Shown: in pieces, positions 12,601 through 21,600 of the stretch
Numbering within the stretch: position 1 is the first letter of the stretch
Layout: every line of letters begins with the position of its first letter
Source: Ctena decussata
Lineage: Eukaryota > Mollusca > Bivalvia > Lucinida > Lucinidae
DNA: 64,000 nt
Assembly: GCA_963989385.1 (NCBI GenBank)
Contig: OZ022503.1
Span: 50,280,858-50,344,857, forward strand
Direction: 5' to 3'
Made by a program: the position numbers and the translations under genes
Notes under the pieces: model-generated
What the model was told of the DNA's origin: nothing
The model's input: the letters and a program-made list of their open reading frames with translations, nothing else
Database searches by the model: none

Positions 12601-15600
12601 TTTGCCTGATAATAACCAGCTATTGCTAACCCTCTATGTTTACAGTAGGAATCAATCTGAAATACAAATATAAACCTTCATTGGGAGCCATGCAGAGCTC
12701 CAGATAAGAAGGGGTAACAGAGATAATTTTGGGATAATTATCCATATTTCTTCATAAAAACATATTTTGTGACCCATCATTAGAACCATCTTGGCGCGAC
12801 GGTTCTAATGAGGGGTCACAACATATGTTTTCCTAGGAAATAAGAAAAATTATCTTCGAATTATCCTCAATACCCCCTCTTACCTGGAGCTCTGGCCATG
12901 CAACAAGAAAATGCATTTTATGTCATGTGTGAACTATAAGATATGCTGTTGGTGTTCCCATTCTCACAACAATGTTCCCCAGGAGGCTCAGACAATGGAA
13001 CCAAAGATATACATGACTGAATGGCAGAATGATCTGTTATCTTGCACTATTTCTATAAAAGTATACTTCTGAGATTTTCTCTCGCTTCCCTCCACACTAG
13101 CAATAGCAATGTTCTTATTTCCCTGCATATATCGAATCCGGGTCAACTCGGACTGGGGTCAACTCGGCCAGAGTCAACTAGGCCGGGTCAACTCGGCCCG
13201 GGTCAACTCGGCCTGCTGCATATGTACATGTTTGTATGTATGTATGTATGTATGTATGTATGTATGTATGTATGTATATGTATCGAAGTGCACTGTGCAA
13301 GTAATTATTGCCGACACGCTTGATTAATCACCACTGAAACTAAAACCCGCTTTAACTAGTATATTGATACATGAGTTATTTAGTGGGGATCATTAAGTAT
13401 ATAACACATTCCCAGCAAACATTCATTGGTGTGACAAATTACTAAAAAATGTTCTTCAATTTGATGGTCATCGAGATTAATTACACTCTGGTGATCACAG
13501 ATCACTTATAAAACTCATCTTTAGGGAAATGTATGTAAGTAAGTACATATTATATTGATTTTCAATTTCTTGGAAAAATAAGGTTTAAACTGAACAATTC
13601 TATCCACACAAAATATAGCATTGGCATTATTGTAAAATAACAGGCCGAGTTGACTCAAAGGCCGAGTTGGTTACAGGCCGAGTTGACCCGTGACCCATAT
13701 ATCCACAATTGGGTTACTAGAATTACCGGAATACACCTTATTACCGGAATATACCGGAATACACCAAAATAAACATTTTTATTATCAAAGTGAACTTAAA
13801 TATTGGTAGAATAGATAAATAAGAACTATTTCCAGCTCAGAAATTGCTATTTTTGCATCTGTAGTGAGAATAAATGGACCAGGGTATGGGCCTTGGGTAG
13901 GTATCACTGTGCAGATTGCAAGCTGGTTATGGTCTTTGTATGGATCATTCACTTGCCTTTTTTACATGCAGCTGTTACTAAACTACATATTTTGGATAAT
14001 ATTACATTTGTTCTGGTAATTTTAAAGTGTATTTCGGTAAATAAAAATGTGTATTTTGGTATATTCCGGTAGATTCCGGTATATTCCGGTGTATTTTGGT
14101 ATATTCCGGTAATTAAATGTATTCCAGTATTTCTAGTAACCGTCCACAATTAATTTCATTGATTCACTCAATCAATTGTGTAAGGCTTCAATTTAATAAG
14201 CCTTATCAAGGAATATTGCAAATGTCTGTCAACAGTGAATGTTCAATATTGCCAGTCCCAAGTCAACAGCCAATTCCTTTGAAATAAAATACAAACCAAA
14301 CCGCCAAAGAACATACAGTACACGCAACGTGAAGACTTGATCTGACACGCTCTCGCGAGAAATTTTAATCTTTTCCACGAAAGTTTAGTGGGGTTTTTGC
14401 GTGTGAAATGCGTGGGAGATGCGAGACACTCGCGAGATGCGTGACGTTAAACTCGCGAGAAAACAATTTCTTTTCACGCGAGACACGCAACTTTCGAGAG
14501 ACAGGATTAACTCCATGTATGCTCAGGTGAGTCATCGGCGCCAAACTTAATCACGCGTGACGCGTGATTTTGAGTGGAAAGGATTAACGATTCCTGTCAA
14601 TTTCACAGGCCATTATATGTTGTACAGGTAATTCATTTATATTTTTACATTGGGCCTAAAAAAAGTTGTGTGATTCCGGTTTCCAACCGACTGGTCTTTT
14701 TCGGTGCCGCCTCAAAAATTTTTAGCGGCAAAAATTACGATCGGCAATTTCCGCCATTCCGGAAATAACCGAAAGTGCCGAACAAATAGACAGCGTAAAC
14801 CGCTCACGCTATGACGCGTAAAGCATACCAGTTGAACTTAAGCAACAAAAATTAGGACTGTGTATAGGTAATGTCTACTGTGGCTGCCCGACTTGTGCTG
14901 ACGATTTAGCAATGCTTTCAAATTGTGAACATGAACTCCAGTTGATGGCTAATGTTGTAAAGAGGCATTCAAAGCAGGATAGGATCACTATTCACCCTGA
15001 TAAATCAAACGCAGTTTTGTCGAATAAACACAGATCTGTGGACAAGAAATCATTTTCATTGGAACTGACCCAAAGAAGTATACCTTTGTCATCGACAACA
15101 ACACACCTAGGAATTTTACGTTCAGAGACCCGAGAAAACAACATAAACATTGAAGATAGACTTAGTCTAGCCAGAAGAACTCTTTATGCATTGATCAACA
15201 CTGGTGTGCATGGTTCAAATGGACTCAACCCAAAAATATCATTTAAAATTTATCAGTGCTATGTAATTCCACGTTTATTATTTGGCTTGGAAGTACTACC
15301 ATTAACTGTTACACAGCTGAACATTTTATCAAAGTTTCATATTGACAATCTCAGAAGATTTCAGTCGTTACCATCCAGAACAGCAACATGTGCAGTATAC
15401 CTTCTTATTGGTGCCTCACCAATTGAAGCAGAATTACAAAAAAGACAATTAAGTCTGTTGTATAAGCTTATAACCTCCACAAACGAAACTATACAGGATT
15501 TGACTGAAAGGCAGATAGCTGTAAATTTAGATAATTGCCAGAGCTTCTACAGTAAAGCACAGGAAGTGCTGTTACAGTACAAATTACCTCCTATACAGAA

Positions 15601-18600
15601 CCTGAAAAATGAACTTTCCTCAAAGGAGAATTGGAAATTCCAAGTTAAAAAGGCAGTGAACAACTATTGGTCAAATAAATTGAAGTCTGAAGCTAAGGAC
15701 AAATCCACTCTAATTAACCTGAAGATAGATTCCTTAGATATTGGAAAAACACATCTAGTGTGGGATACGTTAGAATCAACTGTTACAGATGTCAGAAAGG
15801 GAATAATTAAATGTCGAATGTTAACTGGAACTTACTTACTTCAGTCGCACAGACATAGGTTTAGTAAAGAAGTAGTTAGTCCTACATGTAGTTATTGTGG
15901 GTTAGAAAATGAAGACATTACTCATATGTTGTTGAAGTGTCCCTCACTGATCAACCAGAGAAGACAATTTTACACAAACGTCAAATCAACAGTTATAGAA
16001 CATATTGGAGTCAATCAGTGGCAAGAAATTTTCTCTAATACGGAAACTATAGTTCAACTACTACTGGATAGCAGCCGTTTTAGTCACCTGATTCAGGACA
16101 GAGCATTAGTAAACATCACAAAAGCTACGACAGAGCTGTGTTATAGACTGCATATTGAAAGATTGAACAAAAGTGAAGGTTATAAATAAGCCCTCCTACA
16201 AGTGTGTACATATTCCTTCATGGATTATTACTTTGTATATATTCAGTTTTACATCAATCAGTTTTAAAAGCGCCCTCTGAAACTTTAAATCATAAGTACT
16301 AAGTTTTACTCAAGAAGATTCTTGAAATGTTCCTTATTGGAAGCTTATACGAAGAAAAGAAAGAAAGAAGTTTGTCGCGTTGTATTTAATACTGCGCAGG
16401 CTGATCCTAATATTTACTATCAGCGTATGGAATAAGATTCCTTTCACCATTTTGTGCTCTGAGCGGCGTCCTTAGATGTCAAGGCACGAGACTGACCTAT
16501 AAACATGCTGTGTTCACGTATTTCAACAAATGCTACCGTCTTCACATTTTATTATGGCGAAGGCCCTGAATGCGTTCAATCACCTCTAAATATGAATATG
16601 TAGATATTATGTTTATTAGTCCGAATACTTTGAGAATTTTTCCGCGCATAATCAGTTTCGTTTTTCATATAGATAATGTGATTTTGCCACGCGGAGATCG
16701 GAATAAAAAACAAACTTCTCACCTCTTATTTTTCCTTCATTTTGATGCATTTATAAAATCCAAACACTTTGACTATTGATCCACGACGCAAAATCATATT
16801 TTCCATATTTCATGAATGAACTGATTAAGAGGATGCAGCTGTGACGTATTTTTTAGCTGTCAAACCAACAGGTTTACAAATTTGCATATTTCAGAGAGTG
16901 GATTAAGTAGACGTCAATCACCTCTGAGACAGCCCATTTGCTAATCAAGTCATTGTTGTCGCGTGCGCTTTTAATGGAAACTTGACAGCTCTTACATCAG
17001 AAAGTTTATATTGGTTAATAAGTGAACCTTTCGGCACGTGCCACTAGCGGCTATATCTTTGAGTTCAAAAGCTGATCGAAACGCTTTGATCTTTGTGACT
17101 GTTTTGACATGGATTGGGCTATTATCGGTGGCGGCTGAGCGAAAATTTTTGTCTGTGTCATCATTCTAGAATTTGAAAGAACTCCGTTTGCTACTAACTA
17201 ACCTATTAACAATATTCTTTCAAACATAAGCCTCTCTAATTAACTCGCCGCGTAATTGCAACAAAATTACGCTGATCATGATTGTTTATCAACCCATCCT
17301 TAATTCGTAAATGTAAATACCGTACGGTCAAACAATACTTGCGTTGAGGATGCGATCAATAAGGTTATTCACGCCACTTACAATGTATTAATTGAACCGT
17401 TATCAGCGCCAAAAAAAAATGCATTGCGAATGCCTTGTCTGTAAAGGTATATGTACTTGTATAGACACTTGCATTTACTGTACATGTACATTGTACCTAC
17501 CTGGACAAAATTCCACGCGTGATGCGAGAAAGTTTCTCGCATACATCACTCTATGAATTTCACGCGAGATGTGAGGAATTTTCTTGCGTGGAACGTGGCG
17601 ATTTTCAAACACGCGAGGAAGTTTAGTGTGAAATGCGTGAGAGTTGCGAGAAAATCTCGTGGATTTTAATCCCTTCCTCGCAATTTTAAGTGTCACGCGA
17701 GAGCAAGTCAGATCAAGTCTTCACGTTGCGTGTACTGTAGACAAGCAGACATGGCAAAATCTGATTTTTGTGTAAAAAGCGACAGGCCTTCTGAAATTTC
17801 TGGGGAGAACACTGTTATACGTGCAAAAGCAACGCGCGTGAGCAAAGCTCACGCGTGGACGCGCGAAGCGCGTCCGTGCTGTTTGCACGCCTATAGATAA
17901 CATGCATAATTAAAAAAAAGCTACTTCAACAAAGAGCAAATCCAACACCTTCCATCTCAAAACTTTTGGTCAAATATGGCGGCGCCGTTAGTCTGTTTAC
18001 ATTGGATTTTTCCCGTTTCTTTTATGCATAGTAACACTGAGCCGAAATCCATCCTCGATCACATGACCTTCCTTGATGAAGTCCCGCTTCTGAGAGAGTG
18101 ACCAAAGAAAGTTTTCTTCAACATTTATTTCTTTTTGTTCTATTTTTAAAGACGGTCAATCCAATTTAGGAGTCCAAGTAAGTAAACGGTAACTGATTTA
18201 GCTGTGTATCAGCAAAAAGATAAATAAATAAACAAACAATAGGCCTACGTCATTTAAAATCACTTGTCATTAATCTCGTGCGTCGATTCGATTAGATAAG
18301 ATATCCGCCATCGTAAGATTCGAGGTCGATATTTCGGAAAAGCGATTATTTTAAAGACAGCATGGTCGATGTCGAATGACAATTCGTGAACAGAAAACAA
18401 ATACCTCGAATCGATGTGCAATGACTTCCATGCTTAGCCAGTCAAATGTCATCCAGTAGTTGTAAATTATCCAAAGCTTGGTATCGATGCATTTTCCTTT
18501 AAAAAACTTGCTTCATTTCCCTTTGGCATCGTCAAAGTATGTTTACAAACAGCATTGACCTTGGTTTTGAAGAGTTTCACGACCAGCTGGTCGTCATGAT

Positions 18601-21600
18601 GACGTCATAAGATAACGCAGGCAGCGCACCATCAACATCTAAGGACTTTTCATAGAACTTGTGACCCGATTTCACAATCTGTTGGCCGAAACAGTCTTGG
18701 ATTTCTGGGAGCCTATACATCGGGCTATTGACTTTGAAAGAACGTTGGTTAAACACTGAGTCAACGTTTGTGTGCCTATAGGGTATATGCCGCTTTGTAT
18801 GCATGTCGTCCCCATCCTAGGAGCCCACAAATCGGACCAACAACGTGGAATCAACGTTGTGTGCCTGTTAGGTATGTAGCCATTTGTATGCATAACATCC
18901 CTATTTCGGGAGTCTACATATCGGCAATACAACGTTGAAACAACGTATGTATGCCTGGAGGAAATCTACACTGTGTAAGTGATCCCCTTCTGGGAGTCTA
19001 CACAATTGGGTACATTGAATCAACGTTATGGGCCTGCAGGATATGCACCCCCTCACATGCATGACATTCCCATTCTGGAAGCCAACACATCCGACACACA
19101 ATGTTGAAAAAACGACGTGACTGCAGGGTATACGTACCCCCTTTGTCCCGGCCCCTTTGTATGCACGACATCCCATTTCGGTACCTACATGGGCACTCAA
19201 TGATGAATCAACGTTGTGTAGGGGAGACCCGGGATAGTTGATGCACGGGGGCAAGTTGATGCAATGGCAATAAAAACACAATGACGTCGTTATGGACGTC
19301 AGAAATGACGAATTAAGACAGTAATTGACTGCCGCCATCTTTTCCTGAAGTTTTGCGGAATTTGGACGATAAATGAGAATTTGGTGAAGAAAAGTTCATT
19401 TTTGACACATCTAAGTAATTTACAGGTATTTCGCAATTTTTCGTTTAGCGCGCATTTGTTTCTGGTTGTTCATAATTCATTTATGCACACAGGTAGACAA
19501 ATATTTAATCTTCAAAATCATACACTCTTCTGAAGGAAAACATTGTGTAATAGTTGTCTACCTTGCTGAATGTCACGTGGGGTATGGTTGGGGCAAGTTG
19601 ATGCAATGAGCATGGGGCAAGTTGATGCACCATAAAATCCTATTGGACTGCATGAGCTGTTCACAATATTTGGATGGGCTTGATCTCTAACTGATGTAGG
19701 ACTATTAAGCATTTCAGATTTGTAGTATCTCTTTTATTATATTTAAAAAAATACATACAATAGCATTCCAGCGATGTCACAGCAATGCCAACAATTTACA
19801 TGTGCGCACAGTGAACACTCGATACAGCCTGGGCATCCGCACAGTCTGATCAGAGTCTTTGCTGTGCGCTCTATGGATATCTAAGGCCCCATACCCTTTT
19901 TGTATGGCAAGCGAAGACTCTGATCTGACTATGCTGATGCACAGGCTGGTCTGAGTCTTCGCTGGACGCATATGTATATTGTACGAATTGCTGGGAGGCC
20001 GGCTCATTTAATATAGCAACTATAACAATGAAATGATATTTTCCTGTTTAAAATGTTCTTAAGTTTCATAAATAAAATTATAGAATATTTTGATATTTTA
20101 TTTTACTCATATACAAACATTCCTTCTAGAGATATTTCGCTTGAGATAACTTCAATGGCTAAAATAATTTTGATAAATCGCGGCATCTAACTATAAAGAA
20201 AGCAGCAATATCCCCATTTGTCCATAGAAACGGTCAATTTCCTGTAGTATCCGTTGCATAGGCTTGTAAAGGCAAGAAACAATGTCTGCATCAACTTGCC
20301 CCAAGCATTGCATCAACATGCCCCACTACTGGGGCAAGTTGATGCAGTTGACTTGCCAAAGAAATCTACTTAAACGGAGGGAAAATATACCAAAATTCAA
20401 AGATTACTATTTGATTTTAAATACAGAAAAGGTAGATCTTTTAGTATATGCAAAGATGGTCAAAATTGGCCAGTCCAGTCACGAGATATATCAAAAAGTC
20501 TAAAAAGTGCATCAACAATCCCCGGTCTCCCCTACCTGCAGAGTATGTGCCCCTTTGTATGCATGTAACTTCCATTCTTGGAGCCTAAACACCGGACACA
20601 CAACGTTGGATCATTGAAATGTGCCTGCAAGATATGTTTCCTTAGTAAGATGACATTCCAATTTTAGGAGCTCGAACATCATTAACTTGTGACGGTTAAT
20701 GAGCGTTTAATACAACCAGACTTAATGCCGTCATTAACTAATTTGTCGTTAGGGCTTTATGATACATCCTAAACTACTTAGAAGTTAAATTGCTGCAGGC
20801 TATCTATCTATCTATCTATCTATCTAGACCGTCTTAACCCCCGGTAGGGCACCTGACTCATAAGTCAGAGGTCCTGGGTTTGAAACCCGGTCTGGCTACA
20901 TACTTTCGTTTCTCCTTCCGATTCAAGAAGGGCAGTTGTCAGTTACTGGCGAAAGTATGTGCACTTAGTACTGGTTAACAGCTTAGGAGGTCTAAGCCTG
21001 TCCAGGAATGGTGTGATTAGGGTAACTGACCGTCCCGACATGACCATAGCTGTTTACCGAGGACGTTAAGCATCAAATCAAATCAATCAATCAATCAATC
21101 TTAACCCCCGAGGGGAAACAGACGGTGTACTTTCGTACACTCCGGTGTTGTAGGATGAAAGTCTACATGTATAGCCATGTAGCTATAGTAGGGATCTTTA
21201 ACCTGCAATGGGGATGACTCTCCCTGCACAGGGCGCCTCCAGTTCATGTGCCGATCCGAAGGACGGCACCATTGTTAACATCATCCCTACAAATGATGCT
21301 AGAAAAACGCGTTCGGATATAGGAAGACTTCAGCCCGGGTGAGGATCGAACCCACGACCTCTGGCTTCAGAGTCAAGTGCACTAACCACTGAGCCACAGC
21401 TCATCTCGGCTTCAGAGTCAAGTGCACTGACCATTGAGCCACAGCGCTTCTCAGCTTTGTAAAAGAAAAAAAATCTGCTTTTGCACGCATTTAGGTAACA
21501 CCTATTTCATATTAGCAAGCTAATGTTTTGATGTCACTGACTTGTATGTTTCAAGAGTTGTATGCCATTCTTCTAAACGATGTGGTTTTCCGAAACATCG

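Larger units (their letters stand above)
14316..17737. mobile_element. 3.4-kb TA-flanked DNA transposon (Tc1/mariner-like ends), non-autonomous
   Basis: Terminal inverted repeats begin CAGTACACGCAACGTGAAGA and are identical for 31 bp, then continue imperfectly to GCTCTCGCG. TA flanks both ends (14314-14315, 17738-17739). The flanks AACCGCCAAAGAACATA and TAGACAAGCAGACAT are joined without the insert at about 26693-26732, giving a paralogous empty site. Subterminal regions (14340-14560, 17510-17700) are rich in CGCGAGA / TCTCGCG motifs. No transposase frame is visible. The only long frame inside is a truncated LINE (14822-16189). Confidence 0.85.

Noticed and set aside
21090..21100. (AATC)n as an independent microsatellite
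   Set aside because: It is the tail of the SINE at 20830-21100.
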